Shown here: in pieces, positions 8,877-19,350 of the stretch
Position numbering within the stretch: position 1 is the first letter of the stretch
How the letters are laid out: every line of letters begins with the position of its first letter
NCBI RefSeq assembly: GCF_022398315.1
Contig: NZ_JAKEVF010000002.1
Location: 719,279-783,278, forward strand
DNA length: 64,000 nucleotides
Source: Shewanella sp. Isolate11
GTDB taxonomy: Bacteria > Pseudomonadota > Gammaproteobacteria > Enterobacterales > Shewanellaceae
Direction of reading: 5' to 3'
The notes under the pieces: model-generated
The model's database searches: none
Told to the model about the DNA's origin: nothing
What the model saw: only the letters and a program-made list of their open reading frames with translations
Position numbers and translations under genes: made by a program

Positions 8877-9803
8877 TTATTCGCTCAGTGCTGCAACCGA
8901 GGCAGGATCATTGGCCACTTTAGCACCCAAGGATCGATTAATTCTCTTTGCAAGCCCGGTTAACACTTTACCGGGACCGACTTCCACTAACTGTGTTACA
9001 CCCTCAGCGGCCATAGCTTCTACTGTTTCTGACCATCTTACTGGGCAGTAGAGTTGACGAACGAGTGCATCTTTTATCTCCTGCGCAGTTTGTGGTGCAG
9101 CTACATCGACATTATTGATCACTTTAATGCTAGGTGCAGAGAAGCTAATGGCGGCTAATGCCTCGGCTAATTTATCTGCCGCAGGCTTCATTAGTTGGCA
9201 ATGTGATGGCACGCTTACAGGTAAAGCTACCGCCATTTTGGCACCGGCTTCTTTACAAGCCGCAGCGGCACGTTCAACGGCTTCTTTCTCACCAGCAATC
9301 ACAACTTGACCTGGACTATTGAAGTTAACAGGGCTGACAACAGCCCCTTGCGCCGAATCATCACATGCCTGTTGAATTGCATCATTATCGAGGCCGATGA
9401 TGGCAAACATAGCACCAGTTCCAGCAGGAACCGCTTGTTGCATCAATTGGCCACGCAATTCAACCAGTTTGACAGCATCAGTAAAGTCAATCACACCAGC
9501 ACACACTAATGCTGAGTATTCGCCTAGACTATGACCGGCTAATACCTCAGGCTTAGCCACTCCTGTAGCCTCAATTGCACGCCAGATAGCAACACTTGCC
9601 GTAAGCAGTGCAGGCTGAGTCTTATCTGTTTCATTTAAGGTTTCAGCAGGTCCATCTTGTACTAACTGCCATAAGTCATAACCTAATACTTGGCTTGCTT
9701 CGCTGAAAGTCTGCGTCACAATCGCATGTTCTGCGGCTAAGTCGGCCAACATACCTACGGTCTGAGATCCTTGCCCAGGAAAAACATAAGCAATTTTTTC
9801 CAT
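8877..9803 (-). CDS. fabD: malonyl-CoA:ACP transacylase FabD
   Basis: Transfers malonate from CoA to ACP to supply the elongation steps. 308 residues; QGSQ at 11-14, nucleophile Ser92 in GHSLGEYSA, and a catalytic His in VPSHCQLM near 200. The order plsX-fabH-fabD-fabG-acpP-fabF is the classical gammaproteobacterial block. The gap to fabH is 45 bases. Confidence 0.97.
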   Translation of the reverse strand: MEKIAYVFPGQGSQTVGMLADLAAEHAIVTQTFSEASQVLGYDLWQLVQDGPAETLNETDKTQPALLTASVAIWRAIEATGVAKPEVLAGHSLGEYSALVCAGVIDFTDAVKLVELRGQLMQQAVPAGTGAMFAIIGLDNDAIQQACDDSAQGAVVSPVNFNSPGQVVIAGEKEAVERAAAACKEAGAKMAVALPVSVPSHCQLMKPAADKLAEALAAISFSAPSIKVINNVDVAAPQTAQEIKDALVRQLYCPVRWSETVEAMAAEGVTQLVEVGPGKVLTGLAKRINRSLGAKVANDPASVAALSE

Positions 9804-9848
9804 TATTTTTATACCTTTGCTAAATCAAATCTATTATAGAAAACGAAT

Positions 9849-10808
9849 TTAAAAACGAACTAATGCACTGCCCCAAGCAAACCCGGCGCCAAAAGCTTCT
9901 AACAATAATAGTTGACCACGCTGAATACGTCCGTCACGTACAGCTTCATCCAGTGCAATAGGCACAGATGCAGCAGATGTGTTTCCGTGTTTGGCCAAGG
10001 TGAGAACCACTTTATCTAAGCTCATATCCAATTTTTTGGCTGTCGCTTTAATAATGCGGAAATTAGCTTGATGGGGAACTAGCCAATCGATTTCAGACTT
10101 CTCAATTTGGTTGATACGTAATGTTTCTGTCACCACATGAGATAGCTGGGTGACTGCAACTTTAAATACGTCATTACCTTTCATAGTCATGAAACCAACG
10201 GCTTCAGTCGTTTCACCTGCACGAGGTGGAAATTGACACTTTAGCAGATCGCCTTGACGGCCATCGGCATAAATATGAGTCGATAAAATACCTGGTGTAT
10301 CAGAGGCACCAATCACCGCAGCACCAGCACCATCACCAAACAAGATAATTGTCGAGCGATCATCTGGATGACAGAGACGTGATAATACGTCAGCACCAAT
10401 CACCAATACTTTCTTAGCTGAGCCGGTTTTAACAAATTGATCAGCTACAGATAAAGCATAAACGAAACCTGAACATGCAGCTGCCACATCAAATGCAGGG
10501 ATAGTGTGTACGCCCAACAAGGCTTGAATTTCACATGCTGCAGCAGGAAATGCATTACTGGCACTGGTTGTGCCGCAGACAATCATGTCTAATTCACTGG
10601 CTTCAATACCTGCCATCTCAAGCGCTTTTAACGCTGCTTGGTGGCCCATGGTGGTAACAGATTCGTCGCTGGCGGCTATTCTGCGCTCTGAAATACCGGT
10701 TCGTTCAACAATCCACTGGTCACTGGTTTCCACCATCTGTTCCAGATCTTGATTGCTACGGACTTGCGCTGGCACATAACTGCCCGTTCCGAGAATTTTT
10801 GTATGCAT
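9849..10808 (-). CDS. fabH: 3-oxoacyl-ACP synthase III (FabH)
   Basis: Starts fatty-acid synthesis by condensing acetyl-CoA with malonyl-ACP. 319 residues; catalytic triad visible as Cys112 in AAACSGF, His in PHQANFRI and Asn in HGNTSAAS. The ATG follows the plsX stop by 11 bases. It lacks a purine-rich ribosome site; the bases just upstream read CTCCTT, so expression probably depends on coupling to plsX. Confidence 0.97.
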   Translation of the reverse strand: MHTKILGTGSYVPAQVRSNQDLEQMVETSDQWIVERTGISERRIAASDESVTTMGHQAALKALEMAGIEASELDMIVCGTTSASNAFPAAACEIQALLGVHTIPAFDVAAACSGFVYALSVADQFVKTGSAKKVLVIGADVLSRLCHPDDRSTIILFGDGAGAAVIGASDTPGILSTHIYADGRQGDLLKCQFPPRAGETTEAVGFMTMKGNDVFKVAVTQLSHVVTETLRINQIEKSEIDWLVPHQANFRIIKATAKKLDMSLDKVVLTLAKHGNTSAASVPIALDEAVRDGRIQRGQLLLLEAFGAGFAWGSALVRF

Positions 10809-10819
10809 ATAAGGAGATA

Positions 10820-11848
10820 TCAGTTATTTATGTCTAAAAGGATCGACTCGAGACGTTGTTCAATCATCTCAGGAAGTCGACGTTGTGCTTCGGTAACAGC
10901 TAAACTAATTGCTTGTAAATAGGCTGTCTCATCGGCACTTCCATGACTTTTCACTACAATTCCGCGCAATCCTATCAGACTTGCCCCATTATAGTGGTCG
11001 GGGTTCATCTGATTTAGCACACTATTGATCCGCGGAGCGATTAACTTGGCCATTAATCGTACAAAAAAGCCCTGAGTTAATCCTTTCTTTAACTGATGGA
11101 CGAGGAGTCTAGCGATCCCCTCTGATGTTTTTAAAGTGATATTGCCAACAAAACCATCACAAACAATCACATCCACTTCACCTGAGTATATATTATCGCC
11201 CTCGATGAAGCCTGTGTAATTTAGATGCGAGCTTTGCTGTAACAGCTGTCCTGCTTGCTGAACCTGATCATTGCCTTTTATTTCTTCAATACCAACATTG
11301 AGTAATGCAACTTTAGGCTTGGGATTTTTATCGACCGCTTCGCATAATACAGAGCCCATAACCGCAAACTGGAACAGGGTTTCAGAGCAGCATGAGACAT
11401 TAGCACCTAAGTCGAGAAGATAAACGGGTTTATGAGTTACTGCCGGTAAACAGCTCACCAATGCAGGCCTATCGATACCTGGCAGTGTCTTGAGCAATAC
11501 CTTGGAGATAGCCATTAAGGCACCGGTATTTCCAGCACTTATACAAGCTTGAGCCTTATTATCACGAACCAACTCAACCGCTAATCGCATTGAACTCTGT
11601 TTGCAGTTGCGAAGCGCATGCACAGGACGATCGCACATTTGCACGACTTCAGTCGTATGTACAATCTCAATTCTCGAAAGAACAGCAGAGTCGCATTGGC
11701 TTAATAGCGGCTCGATTTGAGCTCTATCGCCAACGATAATGACATTTAAAAAGGGATATAAGCGAAGTGCCTGCAGAGTTGCAGGCACTGTGATGCGGGG
11801 GCCAAAGTCGCCCCCCATCGCATCTAACGCAAGCGTCAGATCAGTCAT
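10820..11848 (-). CDS. plsX: phosphate acyltransferase PlsX
   Basis: Makes acyl-phosphate from acyl-ACP, the first step of the PlsX/PlsY route to phospholipid. 342 residues with the N-terminal [11 protein letters not shown] motif and the conserved [10 protein letters not shown] region near residue 110. It sits between rpmF and fabH, as in many bacteria, linking ribosome and lipid synthesis in one transcript. The gap to rpmF is 15 bases. Confidence 0.96.
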   Translation of the reverse strand: MTDLTLALDAMGGDFGPRITVPATLQALRLYPFLNVIIVGDRAQIEPLLSQCDSAVLSRIEIVHTTEVVQMCDRPVHALRNCKQSSMRLAVELVRDNKAQACISAGNTGALMAISKVLLKTLPGIDRPALVSCLPAVTHKPVYLLDLGANVSCCSETLFQFAVMGSVLCEAVDKNPKPKVALLNVGIEEIKGNDQVQQAGQLLQQSSHLNYTGFIEGDNIYSGEVDVIVCDGFVGNITLKTSEGIARLLVHQLKKGLTQGFFVRLMAKLIAPRINSVLNQMNPDHYNGASLIGLRGIVVKSHGSADETAYLQAISLAVTEAQRRLPEMIEQRLESILLDINN

Positions 11849-11863
11849 AAGATGATCAACAAA

Positions 11864-12034
11864 TTACTTGTTGATAACCTTTTGACCACGGTAGAAACCG
11901 TCAGCTGTCACGTTGTGACGACGGTGTAGTTCACCGCTTGTTGCATCTACAGATAATTGAGCAGTGCTCAATGAATCATGTGAACGACGCATACCGCGCT
12001 TTGAACGAGATTTTTTATTCTGTTGTACAGCCAT
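11864..12034 (-). CDS. rpmF: 50S ribosomal protein L32
   Basis: A 56-residue, very basic protein beginning [14 protein letters not shown] and ending GQKVINK, the standard bacterial L32 pattern. The ATG is at 12032-12034, with AGGAGA about eight bases upstream. It is a zinc-free L32, since the CxxC pairs found in some bacteria are absent. It lies 17 bases after yceD and 15 before plsX. Confidence 0.97.
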   Translation of the reverse strand: MAVQQNKKSRSKRGMRRSHDSLSTAQLSVDATSGELHRRHNVTADGFYRGQKVINK

Positions 12035-12051
12035 TTGACCTGTCTCCTAGA

Positions 12052-12576
12052 TTACTTGCTCTTCAGTTTTTCTAACACTGCAAACGGATTTGGACGCTCC
12101 TCTTGAGCGGGTTCAATCTCGCCTACTACTATGTCTTGGTCCCCTTCATTACAACTTTCGTCTTCATGCATGGGTATTAATGGCATAGCAACTATCAATT
12201 CATCTTCAATCAATTGATGCAGACGAACTTCACCTATCTCATTGCACTCAATAGGGTCATACGCATCCGGGAGCTCATCGATTTCTGCCTCAGACCCGCA
12301 AGGGCTAAAACAAAAGTCGACCGTAACCTCAGTGGTATAAAGCGTCATGCAACGTTGACAATTCAGAGTGAGCTCCGTCACAGCCTTCCCTTTCAGGTAG
12401 ACTATCCCCTGTATATCTACGCCACATTCAAGCGACACTGCCACATCGGAACAGTCGCCGGCACATAACTCATTTAATCGCTTCAGCTGGACGCCAGGAA
12501 TATAGCCCTCATAAGAAAGCTTACTTGCCGCCGCGCGGTTAGGATCAATTGAAACCGGTATCTTTACTGTTTGCAT
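12052..12576 (-). CDS. yceD: 23S rRNA accumulation protein YceD (DUF177)
   Basis: 174 residues, close to the E. coli YceD length. The family is needed for normal 23S rRNA accumulation and is almost always next to rpmF. The conserved Cys pair appears in LNCQRCM near residue 75-78, and the C-terminus ends in the usual NPFAVLEKLK. The ATG at 12574-12576 agrees with the family start (MQTVKIP), yet no ribosome site precedes it. A perfect TATAAT ends only 11 bases upstream, so its mRNA may be nearly leaderless. Confidence 0.92.
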   Translation of the reverse strand: MQTVKIPVSIDPNRAAASKLSYEGYIPGVQLKRLNELCAGDCSDVAVSLECGVDIQGIVYLKGKAVTELTLNCQRCMTLYTTEVTVDFCFSPCGSEAEIDELPDAYDPIECNEIGEVRLHQLIEDELIVAMPLIPMHEDESCNEGDQDIVVGEIEPAQEERPNPFAVLEKLKSK

Positions 12577-12587
12577 AAGGCGCGCAT

Positions 12588-12614
12588 ATTATAGTTTGAA
12601 TTACTCGGAGTCAA
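12588..12614 (-). promoter_or_regulatory. promoter of the yceD-rpmF-plsX-fab block
   Basis: Minus-strand TATAAT at 12593-12588, preceded by TTGACT (12614-12609) with a 15-base spacer, or by TTTGAC with 16. The predicted transcript start near 12581 would leave about five bases before the yceD ATG. Confidence 0.6.
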
Positions 12615-12887
12615 AGGAAAATTACTCACCTTATATAGATCAAGGTAACGATTCCCATAAAACACCTAATAAAATCCAAAATTGTTGGAGCCAAAATTTT
12701 ACCCAAGCCCAAGTATATACTCAAGCCCAACACGCTTAAAATAGTAGCATTCGACGTTAATTTTAGTCTATTTAAGCAAGAAAACTGTTAGCATAAATGA
12801 CATCCTTATTGAGACCCTGTTGTCCTATCGTTAGCTACAAGTCCAAGGTCTCAGATCTCATCTCATTTTTCCATGGAGAGATGCAAT
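12615..12887. other. divergent intergenic region yceD / maf
   Basis: AT-rich spacer. It contains two direct copies of CAAGCCCAA about ten bases apart (near 12713-12740) and a distant inverted pair GAGACC...GGTCTC (about 12811-12857) that could fold in the maf leader. No coding frame with a ribosome site is visible. Confidence 0.5.
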
Positions 12888-13472
12888 ATGTCAGCATTAG
12901 TGCTTGCCTCTACATCCAGTTATCGAAAGTTATTATTAGAAAAGTTAGCCATTCCTTTTGAAACCTGTAGTGTAGATACAGATGAGACCCCTCTCGAGTC
13001 TGAAACCGCCCAACAAATGGTGATGCGTTTAGCAAGCGCTAAAGCCAAAGCTGGTGCAGAAGGTAAGCAAACTGGCATCATCATTGGCTCAGATCAAGCG
13101 GCTGTGTTGAACGGCAAGATCATTGGCAAACCCCTCACTAGCGAAAATGCCGTGAAACAGTTAATGAGTTTCTCAGGCCGTAAAATTAATTTTTATACAG
13201 GACTCGCCCTGTATAATGTTGCGGCAGACAGCATAGATGTTAGGTATGAAACCTTTACGGTCCATTTTAGAGATTTAACTGAAGCTCAGATACGTTACTA
13301 CGTCGACAAGGAGCAACCACTATATTGTGCAGGCAGCTTTATGTGTGAAGGGTTAGGTATCGCTTTGTTTACCCAATTGGAAGGACGCGATCCAAACTGC
13401 TTGGTTGGCTTGCCATTAATCTTGCTCACCGAAATGTTATTAGCCCAAGGTGTGGATGTGTTGAATCCTTAA
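12888..13472 (+). CDS. yceF: Maf-family nucleotide pyrophosphatase YceF
   Basis: House-cleaning pyrophosphatase; the E. coli YceF member hydrolyses m7GTP. I choose the ATG at 12888 (MSALVLAS), seven bases after GGAGAG, over an ATG five codons upstream; this gives 194 residues. Family motifs are the N-terminal [10 protein letters not shown], the DTDETP stretch and [12 protein letters not shown]. As in E. coli it is divergent from yceD and near rluC. Confidence 0.92.
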   Translation: MSALVLASTSSYRKLLLEKLAIPFETCSVDTDETPLESETAQQMVMRLASAKAKAGAEGKQTGIIIGSDQAAVLNGKIIGKPLTSENAVKQLMSFSGRKINFYTGLALYNVAADSIDVRYETFTVHFRDLTEAQIRYYVDKEQPLYCAGSFMCEGLGIALFTQLEGRDPNCLVGLPLILLTEMLLAQGVDVLNP

Positions 13473-13602
13473 AGCAGTGAAAGTTGCGATAAGCCAAAAA
13501 GATAAATAACAAAGCGTCTACAGCTGCGAATAAAAGTGTTCCATAATACCTTCGCCGACTCTACTCTGTTTTCTGGGTTTATTACTTATGGCTTATTACA
13601 AC

Positions 13603-13628
13603 TTGTATATACACAACTTTGTATACAA
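13603..13628. repeat. inverted repeat in the convergent gap
   Basis: TTGTATA, 12 bases, TATACAA, located just beyond the 3' end of the HAD gene. No T-run follows, so its role is unknown. Confidence 0.3.
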
Positions 13629-13640
13629 TTCAGCTCGTCG

Positions 13641-14294
13641 TTAGACTTCCATAATCACAGGCAACATGGCGAGAGGTGAAGCAACAATGGCAATGGGCTG
13701 AGCTTGCTTTAAAATCTGCTCATTGTGAGCACCATAACTCACACCAATAGCATCGATGCCGGCATTTTTTGCCATTGTAAGATCGTGAATAGAATCCCCC
13801 ACCATCACCGCTTTTTCAGGCGCCACATTTAATTGTACTAATAGTTCATGCAGCATCTGTGGATCTGGCTTGCTCTTAGCTTCATCGGCACAGCGACTGC
13901 CGTGAAAATGCGCAGCAAATCCGGTCTCATTTAATACTCGATTTAAACCCGCTCTTGCTTTACCCGTTGCAACAGCAAGTTTATGGCCAGAATCTTTAAG
14001 CGTAAGTAATAACTCTTCAGCACCATCAAAAACTGGGCTTGGAGTTTTATTAAGTTGCAAATACTGCTGGCGATACACTGCAATCATATCTTCTCGGGTT
14101 TTAGCACAAGCTGTTGGATGTAAGGTATTGAGAGCTTCATCCATAGATAAACCTATGATGTCTCGTACAGCGGCTTCTGTTGGCACTAACATACTCAGCT
14201 CTTTAGCCGTTTGTTGCATACAGGCAACAATTTTCCCAATCGAATCCATCAAGGTGCCATCCCAATCGAAGATGACTAGCTCATATCGTTTCAT
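13641..14294 (-). CDS. HAD-superfamily phosphatase (subfamily IA)
   Basis: 217 residues. HAD motif I FDWDGTLMDS lies at 9-18 with nucleophile Asp10 and acid Asp12. The cap region is helical. Motif II/III is ATGKARAGL, and motif IV is MVGDSIHDLTMAKNAG. The closest familiar enzymes are phosphoglycolate phosphatase and beta-phosphoglucomutase-like proteins, but the substrate is open. Its ATG overlaps the rluC stop by four bases (ATGA), so the two are translationally coupled. Confidence 0.87.
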   Translation of the reverse strand: MKRYELVIFDWDGTLMDSIGKIVACMQQTAKELSMLVPTEAAVRDIIGLSMDEALNTLHPTACAKTREDMIAVYRQQYLQLNKTPSPVFDGAEELLLTLKDSGHKLAVATGKARAGLNRVLNETGFAAHFHGSRCADEAKSKPDPQMLHELLVQLNVAPEKAVMVGDSIHDLTMAKNAGIDAIGVSYGAHNEQILKQAQPIAIVASPLAMLPVIMEV

Positions 14295-15250
14295 ACTTTT
14301 TCCAACTTATTTAATAACAGCTCTAACGCCTCATCTAAAGGGGCTTTAACTTGCATAATCTCTTCGGTTAACGGATGAATAAATTTCAGCTGCGCGGCAT
14401 GTAAAAACAGACGATTTAATCCGAGTGCCCTCATACTATCGTCAAACTTCTGCTCACTGTATTTTTCATCACAAGCAATAGGGTGACCTGCGTATTGGCA
14501 ATGCACACGGATCTGATGAGTTCGGCCTGTTACAGGGCTGGCCTGTACCAAGGTTGCGCCTTTATAACGCTGCTTAATTTTAAAACGAGTTTCAGAGGCT
14601 TTGCCCTCTTTGTTAACCCGAACGATTCGCTCACCGGATTTTAATGTCAACTTGAGCAAGGGCGCATTAACCACTTTATCATGTGACTGCCATTCGCCTC
14701 GCACTAGCGCAAAGTAATCTTTCTGCATTTTCTTATAACGCAACTGATCGTGCAGATGTTTTAATGCGCTGCGCTTTTTGGCAATCAGTAACACGCCGGA
14801 TGTATCTTTATCGAGACGATGCACCAATTCTAAAAACTTCTGTTGCGGACGTAATGAACGCATCGCTTCGATGACACCAAAGTCGACACCACTACCACCA
14901 TGTACGGCAATGCCTGCAGGTTTGTTAAGCACGATAATCGATTTATCTTCGAATACGATGCGATCTTCCAGTTGTGAAACTTTAGTGAGTTTGGTACTTG
15001 GGCCCGGCTTATCTTCATTGTTGGAAACTCTAACAGGCGGGATCCGCACCACATCACCATCTTGTAACTTGTACTCAGGCTTAATGCGCTTTTTATTTAC
15101 ACGCACCTCTCCCTTACGCACGATCCGGTATATCATGCTCTTAGGTACACCTTTTAATTTGGTCACAAGATAATTGTCGATACGTTGCCCTAAATGGTCT
15201 TCATCTATTGTAACTAATTCGACTTTATTTAAAGGTTGTGGATTATTCAT
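14291..15250 (-). CDS. rluC: 23S rRNA pseudouridine synthase RluC
   Basis: Makes pseudouridine at 955, 2504 and 2580 of 23S rRNA in E. coli. I start at the ATG 15248-15250 (MNNPQPLNKV), six bases after AAGG; this gives 319 residues, as in the family. An N-terminal S4 RNA-binding domain (GQRIDNYLVTKLKGVPKSMIYR) is followed by the catalytic HRLDKDTSG motif with its Asp, and the TGRTHQIRVH motif. It is divergent from rne, as in E. coli. Confidence 0.95.
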   Translation of the reverse strand: MNNPQPLNKVELVTIDEDHLGQRIDNYLVTKLKGVPKSMIYRIVRKGEVRVNKKRIKPEYKLQDGDVVRIPPVRVSNNEDKPGPSTKLTKVSQLEDRIVFEDKSIIVLNKPAGIAVHGGSGVDFGVIEAMRSLRPQQKFLELVHRLDKDTSGVLLIAKKRSALKHLHDQLRYKKMQKDYFALVRGEWQSHDKVVNAPLLKLTLKSGERIVRVNKEGKASETRFKIKQRYKGATLVQASPVTGRTHQIRVHCQYAGHPIACDEKYSEQKFDDSMRALGLNRLFLHAAQLKFIHPLTEEIMQVKAPLDEALELLLNKLEKV

Positions 15251-15846
15251 GTTTAGCCTTGTCTCTTTCAAGAGGCTTATTGTACACAACTAACATCTTT
15301 TATGCCTTTCCATTTGCTGAAATTATGTATTGTTGCTATATTTGCCTCGCTAATGGGGATAAAAGCTGAATAAAGTGTTCATAAATCCCCCAAAGCAAGC
15401 GCGAAGAGCCGAGACTAAAAAACATTTTTACTGAGTAGCAACTCATTGATTTGCAAGTCGTTGCATAAAAATAAACCGAGAAAACGAGTTTGAACGACTA
15501 AACACAGTATCAATGCCACATTTCAACGTGGTTTCTCTAAGAATAGCGCCCCCAAATTCGAAGTTTAATTTTAACTTGTCGTCAGACAAACACTTATCGA
15601 TTTTGGCATTACCGGAAAGAACAATAGAATTTATGGGGTTGGTTGACGTTTTACAACGAATTCCTTGTTTTTAGTAACATTAAAAAATAAGCCATAAATA
15701 GGTAGCGACACGCAGAGATTGCGTCTTACAAAATTGCGCACCTTAAGCCGAGACCCAAGCCGAGAGGCTTCACTCCAGATCTGGGCCCGTAATGCATCGA
15801 AATAAGTGTGGTTTGATGACCTTATTTTAAGAAGAAATACGTCATC
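15251..15846 (+). promoter_or_regulatory. rluC/rne divergent region and probable long rne 5' leader
   Basis: 596 bases with no convincing gene. The 3' part, before the rne start, holds a small GNRA-capped hairpin, AAGCC-GAGA-GGCTT at 15757-15770, inside a larger possible fold closed by CCCA/TGGG. The E. coli rne leader is long and lets RNase E control its own mRNA. A similar role is inferred here from size and position only. A TTGACG at about 15652 may be part of a promoter, but its -10 is unclear. Confidence 0.5.
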
Positions 15847-18800
15847 ATGAAACGGATGTTAATTAATGCAACTCAATCTGAAGAGTTGCGTGTTGCCCTT
15901 GTTGATGGGCAACAGCTATATGACTTAGACATTGAAAGCCCAGGTCATGAGCAGAAAAAAGCCAATATCTACAAAGGTAAAATCACCCGCGTAGAACCTT
16001 CACTTGAAGCCGCATTTGTCGACTATGGCGCAGAACGCCATGGTTTCCTTCCTCTCAAAGAAATTGCTCGCGAATATTTCCCAAAAGGTTACTCATTCCA
16101 AGGCCGTCCGAGCATCAAAGAGGTTGTTAAAGAAGGACAAGAAGTTATTGTTCAAATTGACAAAGAAGAACGTGGCAACAAAGGTGCGGCACTAACCACT
16201 TTCATCAGTTTGGCAGGTTCATACTTAGTATTAATGCCGAATAACCCTCGTGCAGGTGGTATTTCACGCCGTATTGAAGGTGACGAGCGAACCGAACTTA
16301 AAGCAGCGCTTTCTGAGCTCGAAGTTCCACAAGGCATGGGCTTAATTGTACGTACCGCTGGTGTAGGTAAAGATGCCGCCGAACTGAAATGGGATTTAAA
16401 AGTCCTACAACACCACTGGGCTGCCATCGAAGAAGCTGCACAATCACGCCCTGCGCCTTTCTTAATCCATCAAGAAAGTAATGTTATCGTTCGCGCAATC
16501 CGTGATTATTTACGTCGTGATGTTGGTGAGGTGCTTATCGACCACGCTCGTATTTATGAGCAAGCGAAACAACATGTTTCTTTAGTTCGTCCAGACTTTG
16601 TCGATCGAATTAAGCGTTACGAAGCTGAAGTGCCACTCTTCACTCATTTCCAGATCGAAACCCAGATTGAATCGGCTTTCCAACGTGAAGTGAGATTACC
16701 ATCTGGTGGTTCGATTGTTATCGATCCAACCGAAGCACTGACCTCTATCGATATCAACTCTGCCCGCGCCACTAAAGGTGGAGATATTGAAGAAACCGCA
16801 CTGAATACGAACCTTGAAGCCGCAGATGAAATTGCACGCCAGTTACGTCTACGAGACTTAGGTGGTCTCGTGGTGATTGATTTCATCGATATGACACCGG
16901 TAAGGCATCAGCGTGAAGTTGAAAATAGAATGCGTGATGCCGTTCACCCTGACAGAGCTCGAGTACAGCTTGGCCGTATCTCTCGCTTTGGCTTGATGGA
17001 GATGTCTCGTCAGCGCCTACGTCCTTCTCTTGAAGAGTCTGCTGCCCATCTGTGCCCACGCTGTCATGGTCAAGGTACTATTCGAGGCACCGAATCATTA
17101 GCGCTATCGATTCTTCGTCTAATGGAAGAAGAAGCGATTAAAGAAAACACTTCGCAAATCGAAGCGGTAGTCCCTGTCGATGTGGCCGCATTCTTGTTGA
17201 ATGAGAAGCGTAAAGCAATTCGTATTACAGAACAGCGTCATGATGTTGAAGTTTACGTGATCCCAGATCCAAACATGACGACACCGGATTATCGTGTAAC
17301 ACGTCATCGTAAAGATGATGAGATCAGCGAATCAAGTTACAAATTACTTGAAACGCCAGAAAGTAAACTTTATGAACCGCGTAAATTTGAGCGAGCAGCC
17401 TCTCCAGAGCCTGCATTAAAAGGCTTCGCCGCACCAACCAAGACTGCGCCACAGACAGCGACCGCTCCAACTGCCAAAACGGCGGAAAAGTCGGCTTCAC
17501 CTGGGTTATTCTCTAAACTACTAAAAGCCCTTGGTAGTTTATTCAGTACAAATGACTCAACTGAGGAGCAGCAAAAGAGCAAACAGCAGCCTCGTCGTAA
17601 TTCACAAAATCGCAGTAACAGCAATAATAGCAAAGGTCGTCGTAACAACCGCCGTAACGACAATCGTCGTAACCGCGAAGAAGCCGATATCAAAGAAACC
17701 GATAACAAACGCAATCGCAATCAAAAAGCCGGTTCAAATGAAACCAGTACATCTAAAGGCCGTAACGACAATAAACGTGTAAAACGTGACGATGTTAAAT
17801 CGGAATCTCCTCAAAAAGCAGCCGACACTTCAACTGAGAAGCAGCCTAAACAGGAAGCTGCAAGAGAACGTCGTCAACGTCGTAATATGCGTCGCAAAGT
17901 CCGCGTTCAAAGCGAACAGCAACAAGCTGAAGAAGCAGCATTAACACTTGAAGCTCAAAGCGGTGATGTTGAACTTGAGCCAAAAGTTGAGACGACTAAA
18001 GCTGAAGACAAAGCACCAAAAGCGAAACGTCAACCACGTAAAGCTAAGCCAAAACAAGCCAAGTCTGAACAAGATGTTGCTGAAACTAACGATACAGAAG
18101 CAACTGAAACTGTCACTGCTGAGACGAAAGTTGACACTCCCGTTAAAGCCGAAGTTCAGGTAGGTGCAGAAGTTCTAGTTGATGCTGATGCTGTTGCTAA
18201 AGACGAAACAAGTGCAGACGACAGTGACACTGAATTAAAACGTGAACCACGTGACGGTCAGCGTCGCAGTCGCCGTAGTCCTCGTCACCTAAGAGCCGCT
18301 GGCCAACGTCGTCGCCGTGATGAAGATCCATCACAGGAAGCAAATGGAGACGGGCAACCCGCTTTCATTCCTAACGATGTTGAAACTGCGCCAATCTTAG
18401 ATACTGAAGCCGTTTCTACAACCAGTGATGGAACCGCTAGTGTTGAAATCCAGAGTGAAACTCAGGTTGAGCCCACCGTTGAAGCAAAAGCTGAAGTTGC
18501 TATCGAGGCTGCTCCAGCAAATGTTGAACAAGCAGAAGAAGTTAAAGCTGAAGCTAAGCCTAAACGTGGCGCTTCACCTAAAAAAGATGACAGCAAGGCT
18601 GAAGCAACTGAATCTCCTACTGAAAATGTTAAAGCTGACGAAGCAGTTTCAGAGGTAACGTCAACACCAATAGCTGAGCCTGTTGCAAGCCAAACAGCTG
18701 ATACAGATAACGCTGAAAATGTAGAAGCTTCTGAAGTCACCAAAGTTGCTACTGAAGCAGCCGAAACTGAAGCGGTAGAGCCTAAGGCTGTCGAAGCCGA

Positions 18801-19206
18801 GACTGTTAAAGTTGAAGTTGCTGAAAAGCAAGCTGTTGAAACTCAAGCTGATGAAGCCGTAACAAAAACAGCAGCCACTGTCGCTAAGCCTGCAAAAAAA
18901 GTTCAAGAAACTGCAGCTTCAGCGCCAATGGCAAAACCTGCAGCTATTTCCGCACCAGCGGTTTCGGCTCCTGTTAAAACTAAGCCTGTAGAAGCCAAAG
19001 TGGAAGTTAGCGCTAAGCCTGCTACGAGTACTTCAAGTCGCTTCGGCACAATGGTGAGTTCAACGACGACCAAGCCAAGCGTTGAAACACGAGCCAATGT
19101 AGAAGTGCCCACTGGTCGCCAATATCAAGCGACAGAGAAGCCTACTAGCAGCGAAGCCGCAGCACCACGCAAAGACAGTGCAACATCAGAGATGGCACGC
19201 CCATAA
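15847..19206 (+). CDS. rne: ribonuclease E, degradosome endonuclease
   Basis: Essential endonuclease for mRNA decay and for rRNA and tRNA maturation. The N-terminal half is conserved: an S1 domain at about 36-119, catalytic Asp302 (SIDIN) and Asp345 (VIDFID), and the Zn-link CPRCH with Cys403 and Cys406. After about residue 520 comes a disordered scaffold. It contains an amphipathic segment [14 protein letters not shown] near 552-565, which fits the membrane-anchor helix. An Arg/Asn-rich RNA-binding stretch (about 575-690) is followed by a long Ala/Glu/Val/Lys-rich low-complexity tail. The 1119 residues are slightly longer than E. coli (1061). It ends at a terminator (19249-19278). Confidence 0.97.
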   Translation: MKRMLINATQSEELRVALVDGQQLYDLDIESPGHEQKKANIYKGKITRVEPSLEAAFVDYGAERHGFLPLKEIAREYFPKGYSFQGRPSIKEVVKEGQEVIVQIDKEERGNKGAALTTFISLAGSYLVLMPNNPRAGGISRRIEGDERTELKAALSELEVPQGMGLIVRTAGVGKDAAELKWDLKVLQHHWAAIEEAAQSRPAPFLIHQESNVIVRAIRDYLRRDVGEVLIDHARIYEQAKQHVSLVRPDFVDRIKRYEAEVPLFTHFQIETQIESAFQREVRLPSGGSIVIDPTEALTSIDINSARATKGGDIEETALNTNLEAADEIARQLRLRDLGGLVVIDFIDMTPVRHQREVENRMRDAVHPDRARVQLGRISRFGLMEMSRQRLRPSLEESAAHLCPRCHGQGTIRGTESLALSILRLMEEEAIKENTSQIEAVVPVDVAAFLLNEKRKAIRITEQRHDVEVYVIPDPNMTTPDYRVTRHRKDDEISESSYKLLETPESKLYEPRKFERAASPEPALKGFAAPTKTAPQTATAPTAKTAEKSASPGLFSKLLKALGSLFSTNDSTEEQQKSKQQPRRNSQNRSNSNNSKGRRNNRRNDNRRNREEADIKETDNKRNRNQKAGSNETSTSKGRNDNKRVKRDDVKSESPQKAADTSTEKQPKQEAARERRQRRNMRRKVRVQSEQQQAEEAALTLEAQSGDVELEPKVETTKAEDKAPKAKRQPRKAKPKQAKSEQDVAETNDTEATETVTAETKVDTPVKAEVQVGAEVLVDADAVAKDETSADDSDTELKREPRDGQRRSRRSPRHLRAAGQRRRRDEDPSQEANGDGQPAFIPNDVETAPILDTEAVSTTSDGTASVEIQSETQVEPTVEAKAEVAIEAAPANVEQAEEVKAEAKPKRGASPKKDDSKAEATESPTENVKADEAVSEVTSTPIAEPVASQTADTDNAENVEASEVTKVATEAAETEAVEPKAVEAETVKVEVAEKQAVETQADEAVTKTAATVAKPAKKVQETAASAPMAKPAAISAPAVSAPVKTKPVEAKVEVSAKPATSTSSRFGTMVSSTTTKPSVETRANVEVPTGRQYQATEKPTSSEAAAPRKDSATSEMARP

Positions 19207-19248
19207 CTTTGCGTTATAAGGGGCGTATCTCATTCGCCCCTCAATTTA

Positions 19249-19278
19249 AAAGCCATGCAGTCGCATGGCTTTTTATTT
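19249..19278 (+). terminator. rne terminator
   Basis: AGCCATGC-agtc-GCATGGCT followed by TTTTATTT. A second GC-rich hairpin (AGGGGCG...CGCCCCT, 19219-19241) lies between it and the stop codon. Confidence 0.85.
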
Positions 19279-19294
19279 AACTGAGCTGGGAATT

Positions 19295-19324
19295 TTGCTA
19301 GTATTCGCGGCCGCAGACTATATA
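19295..19324 (+). promoter_or_regulatory. possible promoter of the SulP transporter gene
   Basis: TTGCTA, an 18-base spacer that contains GCGGCCGC, then TATATA, placed 27 bases before the ATG. Consensus match only. Confidence 0.4.
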
Positions 19325-19350
19325 ACTAACAAATTTATAACAGAGGCTAA

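Noticed and set aside
15302..15373. 23-codon hydrophobic frame in the rluC-rne spacer
   Set aside because: No ribosome site; probably chance in AT-rich DNA.
17119..19112. Several long frames on both strands inside rne
   Set aside because: They are shadows of the repetitive GAA/GCT-rich coding sequence; none has a ribosome site and rne itself is clear.
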